Assembly (NCBI GenBank): GCA_001598975.1
Contig: BBXU01001231.1
Span: 1-64,000 of the forward strand
Direction of reading: 5' to 3'
Source: Parachlorella kessleri
Taxonomy: Eukaryota; Chlorophyta; Trebouxiophyceae; Chlorellales; Chlorellaceae
Length of the DNA: 64,000 bases
The notes under the pieces were generated by a model, which had not been told where the DNA came from, searched no databases, and saw only the letters and a program-made list of their open reading frames with translations. This document shows, one piece after another, positions 12,829-24,171 of the stretch. The translations under genes were made by a program, and so were the position numbers. The first letter of the stretch is position 1; the number at the start of each line of letters is the position of its first letter.

Positions 12829-13034
12829 GTAGAGCCATTGTTGCATTGGGGACAGTTAACTATAGGGACAGCACAGGGATTGTTTTCCTATCAAGCTATT
12901 TTTTCACACATGTCGTGACACGCAAGTCGTGACACTGGAGTGGGCGAGGGATTATGCTGCGTGATTGGATGTTTAGTATTTGTGGCTTTCTCAACATAGC
13001 AAGCGTGGCCAGAAGGTGGGCGCTCTTGTGCCAT

Positions 13035-13090
13035 GGGCATGTGGTTTGCTTCAGGTATTGCTGGGCATGTGGTTAGCATCAGGTATTGCT
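13035..13090. repeat. Two-copy tandem repeat, 28-base unit
   Basis: The units at 13035-13062 and 13063-13090 begin gggcatgtggtt and end caggtattgct, with a few mismatches. Confidence 0.85.
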
Positions 13091-13155
13091 GTAAATTGTA
13101 AGTGCTAGACTTATGTAAATTGATACAGATTCGACACACATGAGCAAATATGACC

Positions 13156-13192
13156 CTAGTCCTGACACATTTCCCGCCCCCAGCAGCTCATG
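13156..13192 (+). repeat. Dispersed short repeat, family C, copy 1
   Basis: Reads ctagtcctgacacatttccc followed by gcccccagcagctcatg. A near-identical stretch sits at 24298-24344 on the same strand, with a small internal duplication there. Confidence 0.6.
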
Positions 13193-13246
13193 TATAACGG
13201 ACGACTTTAATCGCCCACAACATTGTAGAGGGCTTCGAAGTGTCGG

Positions 13247-14055
13247 TCAGCTGGCATCCATTTCTTCAGAAGCAAAGGCATACTCTGTGGCCGCCTGCCC
13301 CTCCAGCACATCAATGTCCCCATCATCGTCAACTACTGCTGCTGCCTGGTTTGGGTCGCTGCCCAAGGCCTGATGCTGTGGTCTCACGCCTCCAAAGGGG
13401 TCCGTGCCTGCATGACATCGCATGCTTGTGGATGTCCTTGGTCAGGTGGCACCATCTTTTCGTTTGGAGCTTCAAGGGCTACTTACCCTCATAGGCAAGA
13501 AATTCAAGGGGCATGCATGGTAAGAGTGCGCCAGCACAGACCTGTGGTTTGTGGGGAGAGGGCGCCTCCCGCTTGCTGCGCTTCCTTATCCTGCTGTGCT
13601 GCTGGTGCTGGGGCGTGCAGCACCAGCTTCGTCTCGTCTGCAGGGCACATAGAAGAGCACTGCAACCAACATACCCTGTGCTGGGGCTGGGTGCTGGAAC
13701 GGCGAGGCGGCTGCTGTGCCTCGCAGGGGAACCTGCGTTCGAGGCAGGTGGAGGCGCAACCGGACAAGCAGACCAGCCACTGGGGTTATACAACTACCAG
13801 CGGCCCCTGCTTGGCTGGTAGTTATCTCCTGTCACTTACCCTCATCTTCCATGCCAGCTGATACGAAGTGTGAGCGATGCTCTTCTGCCACCCTTTTTAT
13901 GTCCTCTGCACTCCCTGCACCACACTGCAGGTGATGCTTAAGGTACAACGATCGGCAGCCCACAGCTCCGCAGGTGGTCCCAGTAGAAACTTGCCTATGT
14001 TAAACAGCTTCTCCTCCTCGGATAGCTGCACAGGTTGGCCAGCCATGTTGGACAT
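13247..14055 (-). CDS. Small conserved-looking protein of unknown function (165 aa)
   Basis: Five short exons on the minus strand join in phase: 14055-13995, 13914-13840, 13779-13675, 13637-13542 and 13407-13247 (TGA). Intron 1 has a GC donor (ATAG|gcaagt). The protein starts MSNMAGQPVQLSEEEKLF, continues with a charged helical segment (SAEDIKRVAEEHRSHFVSAG), has an Ala/Gln/Pro-rich middle, then TDPFGGVRPQ and an acidic C terminus (VVDDDGDIDVLEGQ ... EEMDAS). I do not recognise the family. Support comes from the five matching junctions and the coding character of the first two exons and the last. The gene is convergent with the kinase. An upstream exon is possible because the sequence before the ATG also ends in an acceptor-like cag. 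Confidence 0.6.
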
Positions 14056-14981
14056 CCTGTTGGTCGTCAGAAAGCAGTTGCGCAGACCTTCATGTGAAGC
14101 GTTAGCATCTATTCCTCAAAGGATCAACCTCTGCAAGGCCTCATGTTGCACCCCCTTCCTTTTGCGCGATGACTCAATTAGGCGCCAGCTCCCTGCCACG
14201 GCATGCCAGGCTGGATGGCCTAAGGGAAACCAGGATAGCCCTCAGTCTGACCAAGCATCTCTCCTGCACATGCGTGAGGTTTAGCGTGCAATGCTGGTGC
14301 ACTTGGAATTTATCTAAGAACGACAACTACTGCCAGCACCTGCATGCCTTAGTTGCCTGCATTGTGCTAGTTGCAAGGCCTCCTCATTCGACAGGAATAC
14401 TTTGGGGAGGTACTGAAACATGAGCAACCACAGGACGCGCCTCCCAGATTGCAGCCAATGAAGATGGCAAGTAGAGATCACACAATACGGGTGCCAGGGC
14501 ATGCATAAATCCAGTTCACGTTGAGGCATTTGGTTTGAAGACAAAATGGCAGAGCCAGCAAAAGAAAACACACTGCCGGACGCAGGCGGCAGCAGGAGCC
14601 TTGAATAACAGACAGACAGAGACCCTAGCCGTACAGTGCTAACATGGAGGGTCAGATACACGCCGCCGTCAGCTTTGAAACTCCACTCTCTCACCCGCTC
14701 AATTCGACCCTAAACACCAGCTAGCCCCAGCCCACTTCCAGGGCATGGAACACAAGTCCACCCAAATCTAAGGACCTTGCCGGCACTCAACCCTTCACAC
14801 CGCCTTTCCCCCAGCTTTCAAGGGCCAGGCAGCAGGGTTCTAGGCCGAAGAGACTGCCAACCATATGACTTCCTACACAGACCGCCCACGCACTCCACAG
14901 GTTAGCAGCGTGGCACCCCAGTAGCTAGTACTTAGGGCGTGCCTTTCGTGCCTGCCAACCCTCACGCACCAACCCGTTTTT
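14056..14981. other. Intergenic stretch between two minus-strand genes
   Basis: No coding region, repeat or RNA gene could be supported. It should hold the 3' UTR of cystathionine gamma-synthase and the promoter of the small gene to its left. Confidence 0.4.
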
Positions 14982-17400
14982 CTAGATCTTGTCAAGGGCC
15001 TGAGCCAGGTCCGCCCAGATGTCCTCAGCAGCCTCCACCCCGCAGCTGAAGCGCACCAGCGAGTCCTTGATGCCCAGCTTTGCGCGCTGCTCCGGGCCCT
15101 GGTCCCAGTACGACACCACCGTGGGCTGCTCTATAAGCGACTCCACACCCCCCAGCGACGGCGCGATGTAGGGCAGCCGCACGCTGTCTATCAACTTGGC
15201 GGTGCGCCACAAGTCGCCATCCACCTCAAAGCTGATCACGCCACCAAAGCCAGTCATCTGCGCCACCGCTATGGCGTGGTCGGGGTGCGACTCCAAGCCG
15301 GGGTAGTGCACCCGCGCAATCTTGGGGTGGGCCTCCAGCCGCCGTGCGATGAGCATGGCGGTGGAGTTGTGCCGCTGCACGCGCAGGTCCAGGGTCTTCA
15401 TGCCGCGCAGCAGCAGGTAGGAGGCGTGCGGGTCGATGGTGCCGCCCAGCACGTTGTGCATGGCGCGCACAGCGGCAACCAGCTCAGCCTTGCCTGCACA
15501 GGGGGAATCACAGCAGCTGAGCCCAGAGGATCCGAGCCACCGGCCCATTGTCTCCTACGAACAGGAGGCACGTGATCAAAGCAGAACGCCGGCAAAGGAA
15601 GGGGTTCGATAGATTGCCCTGCACCTAGTTCAACACTTCCTCTCCACCGGTCTCAACCTGTCACTGGTAGCAAACCTCAGCCACCAGCGAGGGGGCTAGC
15701 AGCCGCAGCCACCATGACCTCCCCGTCCCCTGTCACCACCCACCAAGAGAAATGGCACCTGGCCAAAAAGTAGCTGCCAGCCCAGCCGAGCCTAGCGCAC
15801 CGCCCACAGCCCCACAACAACTGTCTAGGGAAAGTACAGACTGCCAAGTCTCCACGCACCCGCAATGGCCCCTGCCAGCACGTCATTGTGCCCCGCCAGA
15901 TACTTGGTGGCCGAGTGGATGACCAGGTCCGCGCCCAGCTTGAGCGGCTGCGAGTTGATGGGCGTGGCAAATGTGGAGTCCACCGCCACGATGCAGCCCT
16001 TGGCCTGGCACAGCTGCGCGATGCGGGGGATGTCCACGCAGCGCAAGTAGGGGTTGGTGGGGGACTCGGAGAAGTACAGCGACACCGGGTGCTCATCCAG
16101 CGCCCGCTCCAAGGCATCCAGGTCTGCTGGGTTGATGACGGTGGCTGAGATGCCCATCTTGGGCAGTACCGTCTGTATGAACTGCCGCGTGCGGCGGTAG
16201 CAGTCGGTGGTGGTCACCAGGTGGCCACCGGCGGGGACCAGCGCCAGCAGCATGGTGGTCGCGGTGTTCATGCCGGACGACGACACCAGGCAGTCCTGCG
16301 GGCAGAGAGGGAGGGAGCGGGAGCGCACAAGGCATCATCGTGGACGCGCTCCTGCCAGCGAACGGGCGTGGGTGCGGTTGGCTCAATGATGACATGCAGC
16401 CATGCGATGAGGCAGCCTCTGCCTTCACTGCTGCCACCGGCGCATGCTGCATCCTCCCGGTCTCTCCCTGGGGACCCCAACTGCTCATGGGGGCCAACAG
16501 TCCACCCCAGCCTCTTGCAACCCTCACGCAGGCTGCGAACTAGCCTGCACATTCCAGCCGTCCCCTGGCCGAGCTGTCCTGCCTGCGTAAGTGGTTCTTT
16601 GTATCATGCGCACCTCAGCTCCCTCCAGGCTGCGGATTTTCTCCTCGCAGGCGCGGGTGGTGGGGTTGCCATAGCGGCCATACTCGTCTGCAGCAGAAGC
16701 CCCTCACCCAGTCAATCCGGTGAGCTAGTGAGTGGGGCTTGCAGGGGCACCAGGGTGGCTTAGCACTATGCAGGACGGGGCACGTGGATGGCTGTTGTGA
16801 CAGAGCAGCCCATGCCCAGCAGCTCCCGCCAGCCAAGGCGAGACAAGTCACAGCACCATTACTCACAGCTGCCGTAGTTGCCCTCCTGGTAGTCTATCAG
16901 CTCCTGAGTATTTCTGAAGGTGTAGGTGGAGGTCTGGACGATAGGCGTAGTCAGTGAGTCTGCACATCAACCAAGTTGCACAGTGTTGAGGGTATCCCTG
17001 CTACGTTGCAGTCACCAAGTGCACCAACAGCACACCAGCTAGCTGACCTGTTCTCATACACTCTGCACTGTCTATCCCACAACTTGCCTGAAACCCTTGG
17101 CCTGCCAGCCCGTTCACCGCCGTGCACGGCCCTGGTGGCGGGCGTCAAGCGCTCCTCCTGGTCGAAGGAGGCCGCCCCGTTGGAGCTGGCGCCGTTACCA
17201 GTCATGCTGGTGTGATCGGTCGCCACCACCTCCTCTGACACAGCCCGAACCACCTGTGCTTGGAATTTGCTGAAGGTCCGTGTCTGCCTAACGAAGGGCA
17301 CGCTCCTAGTCTGGCTGCCCGGCAAGTGGTTGAGCTTCCTAGAACTCAGAGGGGAGTAAGCTTGATGCAACTGAGAACAGGCGGAATATAGGGGGGCCAT
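14982..17400 (-). CDS. CGS1: Cystathionine gamma-synthase, plastid-type
   Basis: Five exons in phase give 475 codons: 17400-17088, 16959-16867, 16687-16614, 16295-15860 and 15493-14982. The enzyme joins cysteine to an activated homoserine to form cystathionine, the committed step of methionine synthesis, and in plants it works in the plastid. The first 80 or so residues are Ser/Arg/Thr-rich and look like a transit peptide. The catalytic part then begins [13 protein letters not shown] and shows [35 protein letters not shown] and the PLP lysine near residue 291 in [16 protein letters not shown]. The C terminus has [15 protein letters not shown] and [13 protein letters not shown], as usual for the Cys/Met-metabolism PLP family. 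Intron 1 has a GC donor at 17087. Cystathionine beta- or gamma-lyase are the nearest alternatives, but the plant-type leader and the TTPIVQ entry favour the synthase. Confidence 0.92.
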
Positions 17401-18506
17401 GAGGGCCGATGTGAGAGCCAGCCAGTGACGATAAAAAAGTAGCAGTACTTTAAGCTACCCAGGTGTGCCTGGCGAGAGCTATGCTTAAATGGCCAACCCG
17501 TGCTTGCTAGCAGGACCACAGTGCCACAGCAGCGGTACTGCGCACGTACCGCATCGCCGCCATGAGCCATACTGGAGCAGATTTAAGATGGAAATGCAAG
17601 TAATGCAAGTGACAGGAAGGGGTCAGACAGCAGGGTGGCGGGTGCCAGCTGCGTCAATAAGCAATCTATAAGCAGTCAGGATGGGCAGATTTGCAGAGGC
17701 TGCACACCCCAAGGCCTGCCTGAGGGTGACATGGCAAACACATGGCACCTGCCCAAACCCCAAGGGGTTTGCAATGCAAGGTCAGTGCATTTGAAGATGG
17801 AAAGGTCAAGTGACAGGATGCGGCATTTTGGTGGCATCGGGTGGCAGGAGGCACGTGCCATGTGCACATCTACCAGTGGCCCCACAGCAAACCAAGCAAC
17901 TGAGCTTCGCAATAGACAATGCCAAATGGGCCGGTGGCACGCCTTGCAGAATGCCGGGTGTACAGCTTCTGCAAACCAACCTGCAAGGCTTGTTTGCAGC
18001 TGATGACCCAGTTGCCAAGGTGCCCAGATGAAGTGGAGATTTCTGACAGTGGTGGCTTATGGTGGCATTTTGGCCCACTGTAACCTGGTGACCCTACACA
18101 CCCACAAAGACTCCCTTGTTACTCCAAAGTCTATGCGAGTGACATATACAGCTGCCTTCAACAGGGCTCCACTTGACCTGCCATACCTCTACCCCACCAA
18201 GGCAGCAATTAACCATACATCGCACCTATGTATATAAAAACTCAGCATGCCGCTCCCGCCACCCAAAATCTGCTGACATTGCGTATAATGATCAAATACA
18301 GAAAAAATAGACGGGGACATTGGAAAGACTTGGGGCATACATTGCATTATTCTCATACGGTCCACAGTGCTGCTACGGACAGCCATACTGAGGCAATTCG
18401 CAGCGGGTCACCCTCACACCAGCACACCGGTAGCACAAATGCCATCCATGATCTTCTCAGACAGTAGTATCACAAAAAAAATCAGGCATGCAGCCATCGG
18501 TGGCCG
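17401..18506. other. Intergenic stretch between CGS and PP2C
   Basis: Upstream region of CGS and 3' region of PP2C. It contains one copy of dispersed repeat family B (17582-17663). No gene could be supported; the short ORFs have no splice-consistent extensions. Confidence 0.5.
17582..17663 (+). repeat. Dispersed repeat, family B, copy 1
   Basis: Begins ttaagatggaaatgcaagta and contains ggtcagacag and gggtgccagctgcgtcaata. Matches 52765-52836 on the opposite strand and, partly, 40743-40783. Confidence 0.75.
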
Positions 18507-21071
18507 TCACCGGAAGAGGCCAAACAAACCCCCCTTGCTGGCCCCACTGCTGCTGCTCCTGGAACCCTGCTGCTCTGCCCCAAGCTCCTTGAGCTTGACA
18601 ACCACCACCGCCACATTGTCGGCTGTGTAGCGCTTAAGAGCCACTTGGGCAAGCTTGTCGGCCACTTCCTGCACTTCCTAAATAAGGATAAGATAAGATA
18701 CCAGCCAGGTGTGGTGTAGGGAGCATATGCATGGAGCCTGCTGGTGACTGCTGCAGGGAACCTACTCTGGGCCTTGCCCAGCCCTGTGTCTGCCCAGCAT
18801 GACATTGACTTGCTTGGGGTCCTCGGTTAGCCCTCTAGCACCCGGAGACCTCCTTTTGATACAGGCTGCACCCTGGTTCTAAGGCAGCGAGCTACCAAAG
18901 CAGGTGTTAGCCTGTCTGCGCAGGCACGTGCCTCGCGGCTGCAGCGCTCCGGACAGGGTACAAACCCACCTGAGCTGTCTGGCCCTTCCGCAGGCTGGTG
19001 CGAGCCAGGCTGACCACGTCTTGGCTGTCCATCACATCCCACAGCCCGTCGGTGGCTAGCACCAGGAACTCATCCTCATCCTCTAGGGTCACTGCTGCCA
19101 GGTCAGGCTCCACAATGACAGGGTCGCCAGTGAGCTGCCTGCATGGTCAGGTCCCCCCTGGAGCATGTCAGCCAGCTGGGTGAAGCACGCCAAAACCACC
19201 TGGCTTGCAACGCCATACGCGGAAGTTTACTGTACGTTGGGCAGCGCCCATGCTGACGCAGGGGTTTTGTCCCCTTGGCAATGCAAGCCACGGTGCTATC
19301 TGTTTGCACACTGCGCCCGGCGCCTCCTCAACTGCAACCATGCCCACTCAGGAGGGTATCCTAGCCTAAACCCGCTGCTGGCTAGAACGATAGCAGTGGC
19401 TGTGCTTGTAGGGAAGTCACATACAGCACACACACAGCACACATACAGAACATTACTAACAGCAGCACAGTCACCTGCTGCTGGCGAACTCTCTGTCCCA
19501 GAGCCCATCTTGTACGCCCCGCTGTAGCAGCTGGTCCAGCCCTGGCCCCTTGAACTCCGGGTCACCAAAGGCCCGGCTCACTGCCAGCACCCCACACACC
19601 CTGCCGTCGTCAACCCAGCCTCCCACCTGCAACACAGCAGCATCTCGCGTTGCACCAATGCCGAAACAAAGGAGACTCAAAACAGCCAAGAGCCAAGACA
19701 GACCAAGCAGCCTCTGCGCCGTAGGGCCTGCAGGACGCAGCTGACCAGGCTCGGCACCTGCTCCACACGTTGCGTCTCCGACTTGACGACATCTTCCTGC
19801 CCGTGCACCCGGTGCTGTGTGGTTAGGACTTCAGCCTGCCCCCCACGACAGAGCACTGCCCGGCTGTCGCCCACATTGGCCACCACCAATGTCTTGCCAG
19901 CAAGCACTGCAGCTGTAGCGCAGCTGCCGCTGTTGGCATCCTCTGCTGCGGCTTGCTCTGCAGAAATTGCAGGCCAGGGCCCTTGTGGCAGTGCACATGC
20001 CTTACATGACAAGGGGCTGCGCCATGGCAGGCCAAGCACCAACGCTATCCGAGCCAGCCGCAAATAGAGAAAAGCATAGCAGCAGCCTCTTACCTCGCAG
20101 CCAGGCCAATAGCTGGGCATCTGCTTTCAAGAAAGTGTCAGCCAGCATGCCTTGCAGCTCTGAGGAAGCGATGGCCCCTGCAACAAAACTGGCCACAGGC
20201 TCAGTGGCGGCTCAATGTGACCACTAAAGACCACACTCTATCAAAGAATTGGGGTACCTTATGGCTTCAGCTCGCACCACAACCCATCAGCAGGCGTACC
20301 ATTGCCTCCAACAGAGTCCTCAAGGACTTTGTGTAGGTGCTCCGTTAGGTACTTGGCTGCGGAATCGCCGTTGTGGCCATCATACACAGCTGCAGCAGAC
20401 ACCCTCTTCGATGAGTCAACAGACAGCGCACACCAACACATCTGTGGCACAGGCCCGATGGCAACACAGCACACCCCATAGAGAACGAAAGCGGAGACAT
20501 GTTAATGGCTCGAGTAAGAGCACGCCCATGCCCCTCTCTCTACAGTCAAGGCCAGCCCGTTCGGCACTGCGAATGCTCCTTGCAAACAGGATCATGAAGC
20601 ACAAACTCCTTCCAACCCCCCCCTCCAGCCTGCTGCAAATCACCGGACAGCCCTGCTCGGCCAAGACCTCGCTGCCACAGCTGCCTAGGTGTCTGCGAGC
20701 TTGCGCTCCCTCTCTCCTGCCTCCCGACTTGCACACCTCCCTTACCACCCCACTCATGGCAAGCAGAAGAAGAACTCCCTCTGCCCTGCCTGACCTGCAT
20801 AAAAGCCCTTATCAAGCAGCTGCTGGACCACCAAGAAGTCCTCCATGGTCTCCCTAGGGCCTTGCAGGGAGGCAGCCCCATGATCCAGTGGTAGGACTGG
20901 GGTCGTATTCCCTATCTGCTCTTGGTTGACAGAGAAGTCTTCTTTCAGGGCTGCACAGGCACGTCCTGTCCAGTAAAGCCGTGAAGGAACCCCATGGTGC
21001 AAGTTTACAACAACCTTGCTCCTACAGTGCTGAGAGGCACTGCCTCTGCCAGCAGCACCCAAGCAGATCAT
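18507..21071 (-). CDS. Protein phosphatase 2C (PPM family)
   Basis: Seven exons in phase give 380 codons: 21071-20795, 20389-20300, 20177-20094, 19957-19758, 19626-19475, 19138-18970 and 18677-18507. The enzyme removes phosphate from Ser/Thr residues with two metal ions. The PP2C motifs appear in order: ETMEDF (motif 1), VYDGHNGDSAA (metal-binding DGH), NSGSCATAAVL, LVVANVGDSRAVLCRGG, GRVCGVLAVSRAFGD, FLVLATDGLWDVMDSQDVV and a final DN in YTADNVAVVVVKLKE. All metal-binding aspartates that can be judged are present. The C terminus is a Ser/Gly-rich tail ending GGLFGLFR. About 75 residues precede the catalytic core. The start lies 253 bases from the divergent At2g23090-type gene, so a shared promoter is likely. 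The PP2C subgroup and substrate cannot be told. Confidence 0.93.
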
Positions 21072-21324
21072 GAAGCTCGTTATAAGTCTTACTTCTAACT
21101 AGGGACGGCTCTTTCGGTTTGTTTTATTGGCGGGAAGGTGTGAGGGCCGCGCCTTCAAGGTGGCTCGTTGCCTGCACAAAGACTATAGCTGCGCACAACA
21201 GACTGCATACATTCTGTTTAGTCACGCGCTGCAGTGTTGATCGCTGGCTAGGAAAAAAGTGCCGGCTGGCCTGCTGCAGTTTATAAGCTTGCTGAGCTTG
21301 CGTAGGCTTTGAGAGGAGCGCATC
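21072..21324. promoter_or_regulatory. Divergent promoter region, PP2C and At2g23090-type gene
   Basis: 253 bases separate the two start codons, so both promoters and both 5' UTRs must fit here. No clear TATA box or shared element was recognised. Confidence 0.5.
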
Positions 21325-22646
21325 ATGGGCGGTAAGCATGCAGAGCTGCGGCCCACGCACTTGGTGCCCTGCCTAGCTTGGCACCAGAGCCTTGAAGTTG
21401 CCCTCCCTGGCTCACTGGGCGCAGGAGGCAACGGCCAGAAGGCTGCCACGGCTAGAGCCAGGAAGCAGGCCAAGGAGGCGGCTAACAAGGGAGGAGGCAA
21501 GTGTGGGGCGTAGTTGGGCACACTGCCGCGCCAGCCGGCTGTTAACTTGGGCTCTATTGCTTGCCTTTGCAGTGAGCCAGCTAAAAAACAACGCCAAGGC
21601 TATGAGCATTGTGGTGAGTCCACTAAGTGGGCGGAATTGGTTGTGAACTTAACGGCCTGCGCTTATGTACTTTAGGTGTCCAGGGTGCTTTGTACTGCAC
21701 AGCTTGGACGGCAGTAAGCACGCCTCGCTTGCAACCTCCCCTGGTTAAGCGAATGAGCTGACAGCCTGGCTTACATCTGTGTGCAGTGCAACATTTGCCG
21801 ATCAAACTTCATGTGCACAAGCACGGTAAGGAGCTGTGCACAGGATGCTAGGCGCTCTTGGTCAAGGTGGCAAACAGTGCCACCTGTACTGAATAAATGT
21901 CGGGCTGAGGGGCTTTGTGGGAAGGATGGGCTGGGTGTCGCTCAAAGTGCCTCAGCCAATCAAAAACCATGGCTCTGGGAAAGGTGGTATAGCAGATGAG
22001 CAGAGGGTAAGTTGTGAGTTGTTAGTGCTCGATGCAAGCTAGGCTTGGGACCTACCTTGGCTGTTGTGTTAGCATGAGTGGCAGGTAGTGCGAACAGGGA
22101 GTGAGTTAAGCTGGACTGACAGGGCTGGATGCAGAATGTGCCTGAGTCTTGCCTGAGTGCTGATCCAGTAGTTCTCTCCCAGAGAAAAGCTAAGGCCACT
22201 GGGAGAGGAGGGGCAACTGAACTGTTGTATGCTAGCTTGCATGTTCCCTTGATGAGACGTTTTTGTATAGCAAGCAAGCATGGGGCAGTTGATCCATGCG
22301 ATGCGTGTGTTGGCCCTGGCACGTATGCTTGCCTTGAGTGCTGTTGCCACAATGAATGCAGGAAGCCAAGCTTAAAGAGCATTCGGAAAATAAACACCCA
22401 AAGAATAGCTTTGCTGAGTGTGAGTAGTGGTTGTGTGCCCTTGATGTGCCCTGCATACATTGTGTGCAATGTCAGGGACTAGTGGGGGCAACCTGGGTGA
22501 TGTCTGCTGTTGGCTGTGTGGAGCAGGACCGGGCTGGGTTACCGAGAAACATAACGTATGCGTGAATCACTGCTATTGCCCTTGTTTTGAGACCATCTCT
22601 TTGTCTTTTGTGATCTACAGGCTTCCCTGACTTCGAAAAGTCATAA
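21325..22646 (+). CDS. Small zinc-binding protein, At2g23090 type (80 aa)
   Basis: Six exons in phase: 21325-21331, 21425-21496, 21573-21613, 21787-21825, 22362-22419 and 22621-22646 (TAA). The protein starts MGGGNGQKAATARARKQAKE, a basic N-terminal half like that of the plant At2g23090 family. A zinc-finger-like half follows with VCNICRSNFMCTST and KEHSENKHPKNSF, then CFPDFEKS at the C terminus. Length (80 aa) and domain order fit the family, which has no established biochemical role. Exon 1 is only 7 bases (ATGGGCG), intron 2 has a GC donor at 21497, and the long fourth intron carries a repeat copy (22071-22170). Because each exon is tiny, simple ORF finding misses the gene. Confidence 0.88.
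22071..22170 (+). repeat. Dispersed repeat family A, copy 1 (intronic)
   Basis: Contains gtggcaggtagtgcgaacag and ctgacagggctggatgcaga, the two cores of the family. Sits inside intron 4 of the At2g23090-type gene, in the sense orientation. Confidence 0.85.
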
Positions 22647-22941
22647 CAAACAGCTGCTTGTACAACAACGGCAGTGAGGCGACCACCACGGCACACTATC
22701 TAGAGGTAAACCAGCATGGGCTTATTACCAAGGGCAGCCTTGAAAAGCATGGCTGACCTGACTCGCCCTGAACAAAGGCAGGTGGCTGTTTACGTTTGTG
22801 CGCATAGAGCGGCCCACTAGTTTGATAGCTAACGATTGGGCTGTGATTTCATTTTCTAGTTAGGAAGTACAAGGCCCCAGAGTAAGCAATGAGCTAGTCT
22901 AGTCGCGAACCGTCTGCATAGCTCCGCAGGCTGCAGCACTT

Positions 22942-24171
22942 CTACTTGGCCTTGTCGTGGTTTAGTTTTCGTATATTGTCCCTATTCTCCAGCTTGATAT
23001 ACCGTTTAATCTGCAGCAAGGGAGGCAACATGCAAAGGTGGGCAAGGAGGATTGTGTGCCTCTGCACCAGCCCGGTTAGCTGGAAGCTTCAATTATTGTG
23101 ATCCTAAGGGCAGGGCTCGGACCTGGAAACAACCAACTCTTCCTACCTCACACATCTTTGCACCACCTCTGGTGAGTCCCGCTATATGCTGAGTGCGCAG
23201 CCTTTGCAAGAACTTATGACTCCCCTCGAATACCAGCGTCCCAGGATCCACACATCAGAAAATGCAATGCACATGGCGGGTAGCATGTGGTTCAATAAGG
23301 AGACAGAACAGCAATGAGCTGAGCTGATATACTGCTGGGAGTGACAGGCGTATGCAGTAAAGTATGAGTTAAGTACACCCTACACACGCCGCTTGTCAGG
23401 ATCCCCGTTTTCCATACGACCTGTCACCATGCACCAAAAAATTAGAAGCCCCCGTAGCATGCCTCTCAATCGGGGTGATATTTCACAGCTGTATATCCCC
23501 CTCCTCACACACAATCACACTAGTGTTTATCGTTTCGTGGTCTATCTCGTACAGTATGCACACTACATGCCACAGTCCACTCCCTCTCTGTCAGCCCCGA
23601 CTCGCTCAGCTATGCCATGGCCCTATTTGCCACCATCTAGAAACGCCCATGCCGGTAAGCGCTGCTGGACATTTGAGTGGTAAAAATACACTGGACTAGC
23701 CTTCTGTCTCAGTTTCAACAGCCCACTGGTAGCAGCCACAGCCAGGCCATTCACGAAGTCACATGCTACCACTCCTCGCACGCCGCTGTGAGCACGGACT
23801 TGCGACACTGCTTGCCAATCATACAACTCACCTCGCCCATCGTCAGGCTATCCTCCTCCACACGCCGGAGCTCGCTGAGGGTCTTTTCAGGTTCCGCCAA
23901 GGCCCACAGCCACTCTGGGTACTCGGTGTCTGGCTTGATTGCCGGGTCCGAGCCTTTTTTCAACATGTTAAGACCTGTGACGGCGTCCTTCGATAGACTT
24001 GCGAACGCTGCGAGCAAGCTTGACACACGGAGGAAGTCATGAGTTGAGTCCAAAGGGCTGTACCAAAAGCAGGTGTGTGCAGCACCCTTAAGCCGTGTTC
24101 CCACCTCTTCGTGCTGTGAATCCTGTACTTTGTAGCCGCCTTAGAACGATGCTGCCAGTGCCGCTGAACAT
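22942..24171 (-). CDS. MRPL54: Mitochondrial ribosomal protein mL54
   Basis: Three exons in phase give 103 codons: 24171-24105, 24007-23832 and 23010-22942 (TAG). Exon 1 encodes a classic mitochondrial presequence (MFSGTGSIVLRRLQSTGFTA: basic, hydroxylated, no acidic residues). Exon 2 carries the mL54 signature GLNMLKKGSDPAIKPD, then EYPEWLWAL and the family's TLSELRR. Exon 3 supplies the C-terminal RYIKLENRDNIRKLNHDKAK, the expected 'R..IK...R..I...N' end. The protein is part of the large mitochondrial ribosomal subunit. Intron 2 is long (821 bases) and intron 1 is 97 bases. An in-frame extension of exon 2 upstream is also open, but the presequence exon fits better. Confidence 0.85.

Larger units (their letters stand above)
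12171..13246. other. Convergent 3' region between the kinase and the small minus-strand gene
   Basis: No ORF here looks coding. It contains the 3' UTR of the kinase (a TGTAA at 12645-12649 is a possible poly(A) signal), two short tandem duplications (12753-12828 and 13035-13090) and one copy of a 37-base repeat (13156-13192). Confidence 0.5.

Noticed and set aside
20249..20857. 202-codon open frame on the plus strand
   Set aside because: Runs antisense through PP2C exon 2 and intron 1; amino-acid composition is arbitrary and there are no matching splice partners.
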